From the NCBI GenBank assembly GCA_050944015.1, contig JBMNQG010000013.1, forward strand, positions 1 through 40,958: a stretch of 40,958 bases of DNA. Reading direction: 5' to 3'. The notes beneath the pieces are model-generated. The model saw nothing but the letters and a program-made list of their open reading frames with translations, did not search any database and was not told the origin of the DNA. Positions within the stretch are counted from its first letter, which is position 1. Each line of letters begins with the position of its first letter. This DNA comes from DUOX01 sp050944015 (GTDB lineage Bacteria; Bacillota; Clostridia; Oscillospirales; Oscillospiraceae). The translations under genes were made by a program, and so were the position numbers. This document shows, piece by piece, positions 24,722-32,690 of this stretch.

Positions 24722-25741
24722 CTATATGGCGTCCAGCTTTAACAGCTTCTTCCCGTTTTCATAGAATATCTTTTTCTTGTCTTCGACGGATATGTTCTGG
24801 CTGTCTATATTGAACTTGGCTTCGGCTATGGCCTTGTCTGAGGTAGGCCCGCCGGGGAAGTCGGCGCCAAACACGAACTTATCTACGCCGAAGAATTTCA
24901 GGCGCAGTTCCAGAACATCGGGGCAAACTCCGTCAAAAGCGGTATCAACGTAGAAGCTCTTAAGGTTCTGAAAATATTTCATCCCCTGCTCGACACTCCA
25001 TTCTGGCACCTTCCCCTTCTTTCCGGCGGGGCCTTTAAGCTGATTATCCGACTGCTCCTCCAAAGCCTTCATTATCCCCTTATCCTCCACGCAATAGTAC
25101 ATGGCTATCATTCGAGGATACAAGAGGGGCACAACCCCGCCGCCATGATGCGCTATAAATTTGATGTTGGGGAATCTCTCAAAAACGCCGCTGGTGGACA
25201 GATCCATCATAGTCTTTGCCGTCTCGCAGGCGTAATCGAAGGGGCCGAAATCCACGTGGGGGAACCTGTGATAGGGGTGAATCCAGATAGGCACGTCGTA
25301 ATGTGCCGCCATCTCATACAAATCGAACATTTTTTCATGGCCCAGAAGGTCCCCGCATACATGGCTGCCCACCAGAAAACCGCTGAGCTTTAATTCCTCT
25401 ATTGCCCTTCTGGCTTCCTTGACCGCCTCCTTCATATCAGAGGTGGGCAGCAGGGCGGCAGCGCCGCAGAAATATTTCGGGTACTTCTCCATGAGTTCCA
25501 CGTATTCGTCATTCGCCGTCTTCGCCAGGGCAATCTCATCCTCCAGCCGGGGTATATTTTCCATCATGGTGGAAATCACAGAGGTATAGCCCTCCGGGCA
25601 CTGCTTTTCTATGGACTCGAACCTGCCTTCCAGGCTGTCCCTGATGGGATTGCCCCCGCCGATCCCGTCGTCGCCCACGCGGCGTTTAAGTTCGGCGCTG
25701 TATTTAGGCCCTCTAATATGGGCAAACATATCCAGAATCAT
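24722..25741 (-). CDS. Amidohydrolase_2 family protein (ACMSD-like decarboxylase/hydrolase)
   Basis: A 339-aa cytoplasmic TIM-barrel enzyme of the family that includes aminocarboxymuconate-semialdehyde decarboxylase and resorcylate decarboxylases. Metal-site landmarks are H8, H155 (WIHPYHR), H198/H199 (FIAHHGGG) and D294 (FGADFPGG). The first ligand of the usual HxH or ExH motif is F6 here (LDMFAH), so metal binding or catalysis departs from the textbook site. Known members decarboxylate aromatic or alpha-keto acids or hydrolyse C-C or C-N bonds. AAGGAGA precedes the ATG, and the gene follows the binding-protein gene by 37 nt, forming a two-gene operon. Confidence 0.85.
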   Translation of the reverse strand: MILDMFAHIRGPKYSAELKRRVGDDGIGGGNPIRDSLEGRFESIEKQCPEGYTSVISTMMENIPRLEDEIALAKTANDEYVELMEKYPKYFCGAAALLPTSDMKEAVKEARRAIEELKLSGFLVGSHVCGDLLGHEKMFDLYEMAAHYDVPIWIHPYHRFPHVDFGPFDYACETAKTMMDLSTSGVFERFPNIKFIAHHGGGVVPLLYPRMIAMYYCVEDKGIMKALEEQSDNQLKGPAGKKGKVPEWSVEQGMKYFQNLKSFYVDTAFDGVCPDVLELRLKFFGVDKFVFGADFPGGPTSDKAIAEAKFNIDSQNISVEDKKKIFYENGKKLLKLDAI

Positions 25742-25778
25742 TAATCGTCTTCTCCTTCACTCTGCAATTCGCCAGGTT

Positions 25779-27491
25779 TTACCGCCGTTCATACCTGTCC
25801 AACGCATTCTGATAAACTTCAATGCACTCCAAAAGCCAAAGCTCCAGCAGCTGTTCCTGGAAGGAGGGCCATTCATCGAAGCTCTTATCGCCGTTAATAA
25901 ATCGGGCAATATTCTCAGATGCATAGGTCTGGATTGTAACGGCTTTGTCGGAGTAGAACCCGGATTCCTCGTCGTTCAAAGTAACGCCAGGAAGAATACC
26001 CTCGCCGGTGGTGGAATTGGTCCAGGCGTAAACCGCATCCAGAGTGGCCGGCTGGTCCTCCCACATGGTAAATCTGTTCTGCTGGGTGTTGACTGTTGGA
26101 CAGAAAATAACAGTATACAGTACCGTGGCCGCCTGCTGGGTGAGTATCTCGTTGTTGAGGACAATATCCGTATATCTGCGGACTCCGTCGCTGTCCAGTG
26201 TGTGGGCCAAATCTTCGACTCCGTAGTTTGCCAGTATTACGCCCTCCTCGGAGAACCACTGATCCAGCCAGCGCATGGCCAGTTCCACATTTTTGCAGGT
26301 GGTGCTTATGCAGGCCGAGCTGCCCTGCTGGCGGTTTCGGTCAATACCAAAGGGTGACGGACCGGAGCTTTCATCCACTACCGGGTCGGGAGCACCTACA
26401 AGCTTAAAATTCGGGTTCACCGCATTCAAGGCATAACCCACCATGTTTACGGAATCCCCAATGAAAATGCCGGTTTTGTCGTTAAAGATAAAGGAAGAGA
26501 AATCCGGCGTCATCTGGTTTGTGGGATTGGTTACAAAATCCCTGCTTATGACCCCTGCCTCATACCATTTATTCAGCATCATCAAATAGTCCTTAAAGCC
26601 CTCCTGGTTAAGGGAGCTGTACACGGTGTTTCCAACTCTGTAAAGTCCCAAAGCCCCGGGGCCGGAGGCGGTGGAACTAAAACCGGGGGTTCCCCAGCCT
26701 CCCGCAAAATAGCCCGACACATATTCTCCGCCGGCGAAAAAGCTCCCGTCGCCCAGTATGAGTATGGGGTCGGAGCACCCGTACTCGGTTTTAAAGGCAA
26801 GGCCGACTTCATAATAGTCGTCATAGGTAACGGGCACATCCAAGCTCAGTTCCTCCAGCCAGTCCGCTCTCACCATGGGCCCGGACAGGGGATAATATTC
26901 ATGGTCATAAAACCCGTATACAGCCAAATACCGGCCTTCATCGGTAACGACCTCTTTTTTTATGGCTTCATCCATTTTGACTTTTGCCGAATAATTAGGC
27001 ATGTACTCTTCCAGATAATCGTCAAGTGCAATTATAATCCCCTGCTCATAAGCACCTGTGGTTCCGCCGATGTAATAATTCTCAAGGGCCAGGATTATGT
27101 CCGGGTATTCCCCTCCGGCTATCATAACCCCGAACTGCTCTTTGGCGCCGACAACGCTGGCCTGCTGCCAGTTTATATGTACGTTGGTAAGCTCTTCGTA
27201 TTTTTGTATTGCCGTCAGCTCGTTTACAGATTCCGTGTTGTTTTCAATGCTCATTGGAGTGGCAATCCAGATGCTGAGCTCCGCCTTTTCCTCAGACAGT
27301 TTCATTATTTTTGCAGGATCGTATGTTGCTTCCGGTTCTTCCGTGGGCTCTGCCGCCTCCTCCGTGGATGCGGGAGACGGCTCTGTGCTAACTTCTTCCG
27401 CGCTGTCCTCCTCTTTCGTGCCGCATCCGGCAAACAGCACAAAACTAAATACCACTGCAACTGATAATGCCAACAAACGACGTTTTGCCAT
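25779..27491 (-). CDS. Orphan extracellular solute-binding lipoprotein (sugar-type, LipO-like)
   Basis: A 570-aa exported lipoprotein. The start at 27491 (MAKRRLLAL) is favoured over 27515, because GGGGTGG lies upstream of the former only. The lipobox is FAGC, followed by an acidic Ser/Glu/Pro linker. A group-1 extracellular binding fold follows, with ITAIQKYEELTNVHI-like features (NELTAIQKYEELTNVHINWQ, about residues 75-94) and the landmark GGEYPDIIL. It resembles the large LipO/YtcQ-type binding proteins that usually sit with two permease genes. None is present here; the partner is an amidohydrolase gene. It may use a permease encoded elsewhere or act as a sensor. Confidence 0.88.
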   Translation of the reverse strand: MAKRRLLALSVAVVFSFVLFAGCGTKEEDSAEEVSTEPSPASTEEAAEPTEEPEATYDPAKIMKLSEEKAELSIWIATPMSIENNTESVNELTAIQKYEELTNVHINWQQASVVGAKEQFGVMIAGGEYPDIILALENYYIGGTTGAYEQGIIIALDDYLEEYMPNYSAKVKMDEAIKKEVVTDEGRYLAVYGFYDHEYYPLSGPMVRADWLEELSLDVPVTYDDYYEVGLAFKTEYGCSDPILILGDGSFFAGGEYVSGYFAGGWGTPGFSSTASGPGALGLYRVGNTVYSSLNQEGFKDYLMMLNKWYEAGVISRDFVTNPTNQMTPDFSSFIFNDKTGIFIGDSVNMVGYALNAVNPNFKLVGAPDPVVDESSGPSPFGIDRNRQQGSSACISTTCKNVELAMRWLDQWFSEEGVILANYGVEDLAHTLDSDGVRRYTDIVLNNEILTQQAATVLYTVIFCPTVNTQQNRFTMWEDQPATLDAVYAWTNSTTGEGILPGVTLNDEESGFYSDKAVTIQTYASENIARFINGDKSFDEWPSFQEQLLELWLLECIEVYQNALDRYERR

Positions 27492-27523
27492 CAGCGAAAT
27501 CCACCCCTTTCTCAAATTATCAA

Positions 27524-27560
27524 AATTTTATGACCGGCCATACAATTTTATGACCGGCCA
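27524..27560. repeat. Tandem 17-bp repeat with a 20-bp period upstream of the orphan binding protein
   Basis: AATTTTATGACCGGCCA occurs at 27524-27540 and again, identically, at 27544-27560, a 20-bp period equal to about two helical turns. Its core TGACCGGCCA is an imperfect palindrome. It sits 33-69 bp upstream of the binding-protein start, so it is a candidate operator bound cooperatively by a regulator such as the LysR protein encoded just upstream. Confidence 0.6.
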
Positions 27561-27670
27561 CAATTTATAGAAATTATATGTAAGATATTGCAATTATTTA
27601 AATACATCTTTTATTCCTATTAATAAAAATAATTTATAAATTGGATATAAAAATAAGAATTGAGATTTAG

Positions 27671-28543
27671 TTATGAACCAACGCCTCTTTTATCCAGAAA
27701 GTCAACAAACATTTTCACCACAGGGCTTGAGGAGTTGTCCGACCAGGCCAGCAACAGGTCTACTTCTGTCTCGCCATTCTCGTCGTTCACTAGCTTCACA
27801 ATCTTCAGCTTGTTGAATTTATGAGTATTTGTGATAGGGAGCACGGATATTCCCAAATGGGCTGAAATCAGCATCTCCATAGATTCGATATCCAGCACTG
27901 CCATGGTATTTTTGCACGGAAAATAATCCCGTTTATCCTCAGGGGGATGTTCCTGGAAGATAAGCAGGGTCTCGGATGCAATATCCTCAGGCGTTAGACT
28001 ATCTCTGGAAGCAAGTGGATGGTCTTTAGGCAGAATCACATAATTGGACCCGCGCCCCAAAACCCTGTACTTGATGTCAGTTCTGCCGTCCAGGGTTAAA
28101 TCAAAACAGTAGGCGATATCTATTTCGCCCTCGATCAAGGAGTTAAAAAGCTTCAAGGACATGTCCTGCCGGATAAGCCGCAAGGTAACGTTTGGATAAG
28201 CGCTGTTGAACTGTTTCATTATTTCCGAAAGCATGCCCAGGTCCGCCAGGCTGGAATATCCAATTCTCAATATGTATTTGTCATTGGAAATCTGCCTTAC
28301 ATATTCTTTAGCAGCCTCCATCTGGCGCAAAAGCTTTTTTGCCTCCCAGTAAAACCATTCTCCTGCCGGGGTAAGGCTCACGGAACGGGTAGTTCGATTA
28401 AGCAGTTTGCCCCCAAGCTCTTCTTCCAGCATTTTTATGGAATAACTTAATGCCGGCTGGGCAATCATGTTTATTTCCGCAGCTCGCGTAAAGCTCAGAG
28501 TTTCCACAACGGAAATGTAATACCTCAGCTGCATGAGAGTCAT
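27671..28543 (-). CDS. LysR-family transcriptional regulator upstream of the binding protein/amidohydrolase pair
   Basis: A 290-aa LysR-type regulator with an N-terminal helix-turn-helix (SFTRAAEINMIAQPALSYSI) and a C-terminal effector domain. The start is the ATG at 28543, because GGGGGGAAAAG lies directly upstream; an upstream in-frame ATG at 28567 has no such site. It is followed on the same strand, after 180 bp with a tandem repeat, by the orphan binding protein and amidohydrolase genes, its probable targets. Confidence 0.9.
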   Translation of the reverse strand: MTLMQLRYYISVVETLSFTRAAEINMIAQPALSYSIKMLEEELGGKLLNRTTRSVSLTPAGEWFYWEAKKLLRQMEAAKEYVRQISNDKYILRIGYSSLADLGMLSEIMKQFNSAYPNVTLRLIRQDMSLKLFNSLIEGEIDIAYCFDLTLDGRTDIKYRVLGRGSNYVILPKDHPLASRDSLTPEDIASETLLIFQEHPPEDKRDYFPCKNTMAVLDIESMEMLISAHLGISVLPITNTHKFNKLKIVKLVNDENGETEVDLLLAWSDNSSSPVVKMFVDFLDKRGVGS

Positions 28544-28586
28544 ACTTTTCCCCCCATTCCATCTCATAACAAAAAATGACTCACGC

Positions 28587-28635
28587 GCCGGCTAGCCATA
28601 GACGTGCGCACAAGCCATGTTCTACGGCTCCCGGC
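28587..28635 (-). other. Imperfect hairpin in the leader of the LysR gene
   Basis: GCCGG-CTAGCCATAG (28587-28601) can pair with CTACGGCTCCCGGC (28622-28635), with one bulge and, on the minus-strand RNA, one G-U pair. A TTTTTT run follows about 10 nt later in the minus direction, too far for a standard terminator. It could be a leader structure or two CCGGCTA protein-binding half-sites. Confidence 0.3.
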
Positions 28636-28712
28636 TAACTTGCTTGTCAATAAATTATCACCCCCGCAAATTGGTGTCAATGTAAATACCGTTAATTCAC
28701 AGATAAAAAACC

Positions 28713-28742
28713 TTGACCACGGTTTAATTATTTCTATATAAT
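28713..28742 (+). promoter_or_regulatory. Sigma-A-type promoter of the SLH/SGNH gene
   Basis: TTGACC (28713-28718), an 18-bp spacer and a perfect TATAAT (28737-28742) lie about 70 bp upstream of the ATG at 28811. This is one of the best consensus promoters in the window. Confidence 0.75.
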
Positions 28743-28810
28743 GATTAGTACACAATTTACCGCTTTTTTTGACATTTTCCAAATTTGCGCGGTTTACTTC
28801 GGAGGCAATA

Positions 28811-30160
28811 ATGTTTTCTAAAGCACTGAAATCTCTATTGGTTCTTTCATATATACTCCTGCTCCTTCATGCTTCCGACACAGCCCAATTGGGAGCCTTT
28901 GCCAATACTTCTCCTGACGAGGCAACTGAAACGCCGTTGCCTGTTGAAGAAAGGATCCCCGTATCCTACCCTGACGTACAGGAGGGGGCCTGGTTCTACC
29001 GGGACGTGATGGCTCTTACGGAGCTTAGCATCTTACAGGGCTATGAGGACGGCCTTTTCCACCCCGATGATTTTCTGACCGCGGGTCAGTTTTTGAAGAT
29101 GATTGGCTGTGCCATATATCCGGAGGATATCCCCGGGGAAACGGGGGGCATAATCCAAATGTCCGGCGGCCAGGAATTGCCCAAAACCTACTGGGCATCC
29201 ATCTATTATTGTGCGGCCTTGGAAAAGGGTCTGGTGCTCACCGGCGAATTTGAAAACAGCCCCGGAAGCCTGGACACCAGTATTAACCGCTACCAGATGT
29301 CGGTGATATTGGTTCGGGCGGCGGAAAACATCCTGGGAGAAGGCCAGGCCACCGCTGAAAACCTGGAGAATTTCATAGCGGATTACTCCGAAATCCCTGA
29401 GAAATATTTGCCCTACGTCCGCCAGGCTTACGCCAAGGGCCTGCTTCAGGGAGACTCCCATAGGAACTTCCAGGGCTCCAAGGAACTGACAAGGGCGGAG
29501 GCCGCCGCTGTGGTTATGAGGCTTTTAGACCCCCAGATAAGGCCGCAGCCGGACTTTAGCTCCGTGCCCGCCCCGACGCCGGAGCCTGTGACGGATGAGT
29601 GGTTTTCCGATGCGATTTTTATAGGCGACTCCCTGACTCAGGGCCTGCAGATATTCAGCGGCCTGAATACTCCCCAGTACCTCTGCTATCAGAGCGTATC
29701 AGCGGCCAACTTATCCACCTACAAGTGCATCAACAACATGAGTATGACCATCCCGCAGGCCCTGCCGGGCGTTTCCGGCTCCAAGGTTTTCCTCATGCTT
29801 GGCATCAACGATTTGGGCAGCGACGTGAAAACCTTTAAGAGCAGATACGAAAAAGTCCTGGACATTATTGAGTCGGCCCTGCCCGACGCCAGGATATATG
29901 TACAATCCCTCACCCCGGTCAGCGCCGCCCAGTCGGCAAAGAGCAGCTATATCAACAAGAGCCAGATACAAAAGTTCAACGACTGCCTGAAGGAAATAGC
30001 CGCGGAGCGCGGGCTCGCCTACATTGACGTCTACGGCGCACTGGCCGACGAAAACGGAGACCTGCCCAAGGAGGGCATAGGCTGGGACGGCGTTCACCTG
30101 TCCACCGCATACTACGTAAAATGGTGCGACTTCCTGAAAACCGCCGTGGCGTCTCGATAA
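28811..30160 (+). CDS. S-layer-homology protein with C-terminal SGNH/GDSL hydrolase domain
   Basis: A 449-aa secreted protein. The ATG at 28811 has GGAGG 5 nt upstream and opens a signal peptide. Three S-layer-homology-like repeats follow (about residues 53-260: YPDVQEGAWFYRDVMALTEL, then YWASIYYCAALEKGLV, then YLPYVRQAYAKGLLQGD). These tether the protein to secondary cell-wall polymer. The C-terminus is an SGNH esterase with FIGDSLTQG (nucleophile Ser), LGINDLG (block III) and DGVHLS (catalytic Asp-His). It probably removes acyl groups from a cell-wall or extracellular glycan. It is transcribed alone from a strong promoter. Confidence 0.9.
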   Translation: MFSKALKSLLVLSYILLLLHASDTAQLGAFANTSPDEATETPLPVEERIPVSYPDVQEGAWFYRDVMALTELSILQGYEDGLFHPDDFLTAGQFLKMIGCAIYPEDIPGETGGIIQMSGGQELPKTYWASIYYCAALEKGLVLTGEFENSPGSLDTSINRYQMSVILVRAAENILGEGQATAENLENFIADYSEIPEKYLPYVRQAYAKGLLQGDSHRNFQGSKELTRAEAAAVVMRLLDPQIRPQPDFSSVPAPTPEPVTDEWFSDAIFIGDSLTQGLQIFSGLNTPQYLCYQSVSAANLSTYKCINNMSMTIPQALPGVSGSKVFLMLGINDLGSDVKTFKSRYEKVLDIIESALPDARIYVQSLTPVSAAQSAKSSYINKSQIQKFNDCLKEIAAERGLAYIDVYGALADENGDLPKEGIGWDGVHLSTAYYVKWCDFLKTAVASR

Positions 30161-30196
30161 CCCCTCCTAGACAGGAGAATTCTCAACACTAAAACA

Positions 30197-30237
30197 AAGC
30201 CCTGGAGCAGGATGCCTGCTCCAGGGCTTATTTTTTT
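30197..30237. terminator. Bidirectional terminator
   Basis: A perfect 15-bp stem (30197-30211 and 30215-30229) has a 3-nt loop and a T7 run at 30231-30237. The minus side also runs into TGTTTT, so it can serve both the SLH gene and the convergent kinase gene. Confidence 0.92.
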
Positions 30238-30245
30238 ATGCTTTA

Positions 30246-31106
30246 TCATTCCCCGAAGATTTCCTGCACCCTCCGGACATATGCGGGCAGGGCGCCTTCA
30301 AAATCAACACCGAATCTCCTGGGTGTGCCCCGCATTTCCGTTCTCCGGATGCTTTCGTCCACCAATGCGTTGGCGGTCTCAAGGGCGTCTTTCAGCCCCG
30401 CTCCCCGGACCAGCAAGGCCGCTAGTGCGGAGGCAAACAAATCCCCGGTGCCGTAAAACACGCCCTCGCTGGCCGGCCGCATGGCCAAAAAGGTTCCGCC
30501 GCTCTCCCGGTCAAAGGCAAGATTTCCCACGCCTCCCTCAGGAGGCCGGACGCCGGTAATTACCACCCTGCGGGGTCCCAGCCGGCACAGCCGCTCAAGA
30601 ATCTTTTCCACATAGTCCCTGCCGTGGGGGCCAGTCCTATACTCCACGCCCGCCAGAAAGGCTGCCTCTGTAATATTGGGGGTTATCACATGCGCCAGAG
30701 CGCAGAGGCGCCTGAATTCCCGGCACATTTCCTCTCCTAGGTTGCTGTAGTACTCGCCGTTGTCGGCCATAACCGGATCCATGACAATTATAGTATTCTT
30801 ATCTGCCAGCAGGTCGATTACATCCTCCAGCAACTTGCCCTGGGCAGGGGAGGCCAGATATCCCGAATATATGCCGTCAAAACTGGCGCCCTCCCGTCGC
30901 CAGTGGGAGGCAATGGGAAGCATTTCGTCCGACAGGTCCTTGTAGGTATAGCCCGTAAATTCTCCCGTGTGCGTGGAAAGCAGCACCGTTGGAATGCAGG
31001 AGCACTCCACTCCGGTGGCCGATATGACGGGGATGGCCATGGTCAGGGAGCACTTCCCCATTCCGGACAGGTCATGAATTGCTGCAATACGTTTCAGTGG
31101 TTTCAT
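30246..31106 (-). CDS. Pyridoxamine/pyridoxal kinase (PdxK/PdxY type, ribokinase fold)
   Basis: A 286-aa cytoplasmic kinase that phosphorylates B6 vitamers to feed pyridoxal phosphate salvage. It starts MKPLKRIAAIHDLSGMGKCS. STHTGEFTGYTY lies in the substrate-lid region, VMDPVMADNG is the conserved central motif, and YGTGDLFASALAALL holds the anion hole and catalytic Asp. The ATG at 31106 with GAGGT upstream is preferred over a TTG at 31121. It is downstream of the Gld-like ABC cluster on the same strand, with a hairpin in between, so it may be a separate unit. Confidence 0.92.
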   Translation of the reverse strand: MKPLKRIAAIHDLSGMGKCSLTMAIPVISATGVECSCIPTVLLSTHTGEFTGYTYKDLSDEMLPIASHWRREGASFDGIYSGYLASPAQGKLLEDVIDLLADKNTIIVMDPVMADNGEYYSNLGEEMCREFRRLCALAHVITPNITEAAFLAGVEYRTGPHGRDYVEKILERLCRLGPRRVVITGVRPPEGGVGNLAFDRESGGTFLAMRPASEGVFYGTGDLFASALAALLVRGAGLKDALETANALVDESIRRTEMRGTPRRFGVDFEGALPAYVRRVQEIFGE

Positions 31107-31140
31107 ATTGTTACCTCGCAAAGGGTCTCAAAAGCTTAAC

Positions 31141-31173
31141 GTGGCTTCCGGAAATAGGTTTCCCGGAAGCCAC
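31141..31173. terminator. GC-rich hairpin between the ABC cluster and the kinase gene
   Basis: A perfect 11-bp stem GTGGCTTCCGG / CCGGAAGCCAC (31141-31151 and 31163-31173) can be extended by AAA/TTT with one bulge. The minus-strand tail (GTTAAGCTTTT) is only weakly T-rich, so termination after the DUF4340 gene may be partial. Confidence 0.55.
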
Positions 31174-31211
31174 ACTGTCTTGCGCTTATGCCAATAATTT
31201 TGCAAAAAGCC

Positions 31212-32690
31212 TTACGCGTCGTAGCTCATGGGCAGTTCCTTGCCGGAGAGAACCGTCTCGAAGGCTTCCAGCAGTGTGGTAACGTTCTTTTTATAGACGT
31301 AGTAGTTTACCTCTCCGTCCAGGCGGACGGCATATTGCCGCTCATTGAGCTTTATAAGCTCCATGGTCCTGCTTGTGCCGTCCAATTTGTTGAGGGTTAT
31401 CTTATACTGGGCGTCGCCCAAATTGCCGGTGTCCTGGACGTTCCCTATTATACGGAAATTCAGCGTGCGTGTATACAGTCGGCGGCAGTTGGTCTCGCTG
31501 ATTTCCTCGCCGTTGAGGGTGGCGGAAAGGGTTGCTTTCTCCTTACCGTCTTCCCCCACGGTCTTGCCGTGGGTAATTTCCACAACGTAACTCTTCCCGT
31601 CCAGATTATACACCACGGATTCTATATCCACAATCTTTTCTATCCATACAACGCGGTTCATCAGCTCGATATAGTTTATGTCCAGCCATGTAAAGGCGTC
31701 CGCATAGCAGGCGATCACGGTTTCCGGGGACTGTTCCAGCATTACGTAATAGCTGCTGTCGTCCCGCTTTTTCCCCACAAGGATGCTTACCGCGTTGCCC
31801 GCGGTATCGGTCATCTCCAGCTTCGCAGGATTGTCGAAACCGTATTCCTGGTACTGTTCCGGGGTAATGTCCATCAGCACTTCGCTGCTAGTCAGTTTGG
31901 ACACCACGTCTATTATCTTTTCCTTCACCAAAGTATCGTTGCAGGAGGACCTGACGGGGGAAGTCATAAAATAGGCGGAACCGGTAACGTTACCTTCGCT
32001 GAGGTTATCCAAATCTTCATGGTTTATCTCAATTACCGTGCCGTCCCTGAGGGTCATCTTTACATAGTTGATTTTGTCGTAAACCTCCTCTTCGCTATAG
32101 AGGGGAAACAGGGTTATCTTCCTGTAGTCAATATCTTTCCGGGAAAGGAGGGATACCACATAATTTCCTATGGTATAGACGGTATCCGTTTCATTGGTGG
32201 TGACATAGTAGTTGTTGTCAGTTGGCGTCGGGTTGCCTATATAAAGATCCACCACCCTGTTTCCAGTATAGTAGCTGCGTGCGGTAAGCCAGGGCCTATC
32301 CAAGCCGTATATTGCCAGGTCCCCGGCGTCCTCCTCCACCAGATCGGTGGCGGAAATGGAGGTCAGGGTGTATATCATGGAACGGAATTTGGAGGTATCA
32401 TATTCGAAATACTCGGTGGCGGGGATGACATTATAGCTGATGGAGCCGTCCTCCTGCCTGTTTATCTCCACCCTCATGGTGTCTCCCTCTGCAGGGATAA
32501 TCTCATAGCATAGAAGCTCGGAATCAGGCTCGTCAATGATTTTATGTATCTCCGTCGAAGGAACGGTCTCCTCCGCCTCAGGCTCTTCTTCCACACCGGT
32601 GGGGAAAACATACACCATGAGAACCATGGCGATTACCAGCAAAACTATGACCGAGCCCGTGATAATTATCGGCCTAAGCGACTTTGACAT
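31212..32690 (-). CDS. DUF4340 domain membrane protein of the Gld-like ABC cluster
   Basis: A 492-aa protein with one N-terminal membrane helix (about residues 10-30) and a long extracytoplasmic region. Its beta-rich repeats match the DUF4340 pattern (for example LYIGNPTPTDNNYYVTTNET and ISILVGKK-type segments). The ATG at 32690 overlaps the stop of the preceding gene (TAATG), with GGAGG 8 nt upstream. DUF4340 genes routinely follow GldG-like genes in such clusters; the biochemical role is unknown. Confidence 0.85.
   Translation of the reverse strand: MSKSLRPIIITGSVIVLLVIAMVLMVYVFPTGVEEEPEAEETVPSTEIHKIIDEPDSELLCYEIIPAEGDTMRVEINRQEDGSISYNVIPATEYFEYDTSKFRSMIYTLTSISATDLVEEDAGDLAIYGLDRPWLTARSYYTGNRVVDLYIGNPTPTDNNYYVTTNETDTVYTIGNYVVSLLSRKDIDYRKITLFPLYSEEEVYDKINYVKMTLRDGTVIEINHEDLDNLSEGNVTGSAYFMTSPVRSSCNDTLVKEKIIDVVSKLTSSEVLMDITPEQYQEYGFDNPAKLEMTDTAGNAVSILVGKKRDDSSYYVMLEQSPETVIACYADAFTWLDINYIELMNRVVWIEKIVDIESVVYNLDGKSYVVEITHGKTVGEDGKEKATLSATLNGEEISETNCRRLYTRTLNFRIIGNVQDTGNLGDAQYKITLNKLDGTSRTMELIKLNERQYAVRLDGEVNYYVYKKNVTTLLEAFETVLSGKELPMSYDA

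Noticed and set aside
27524..27560. CRISPR array
   Set aside because: Only two copies of a 17-bp unit separated by 3 bp; no spacers and no cas genes.
28587..28635. Riboswitch in the leader of the LysR gene
   Set aside because: The fold is a single imperfect hairpin and matches no riboswitch consensus I can recognise.
31188..32513. 441-codon plus-strand frame opposite the DUF4340 gene
   Set aside because: Antisense shadow of a gene that is translationally coupled to the GldG-like gene.
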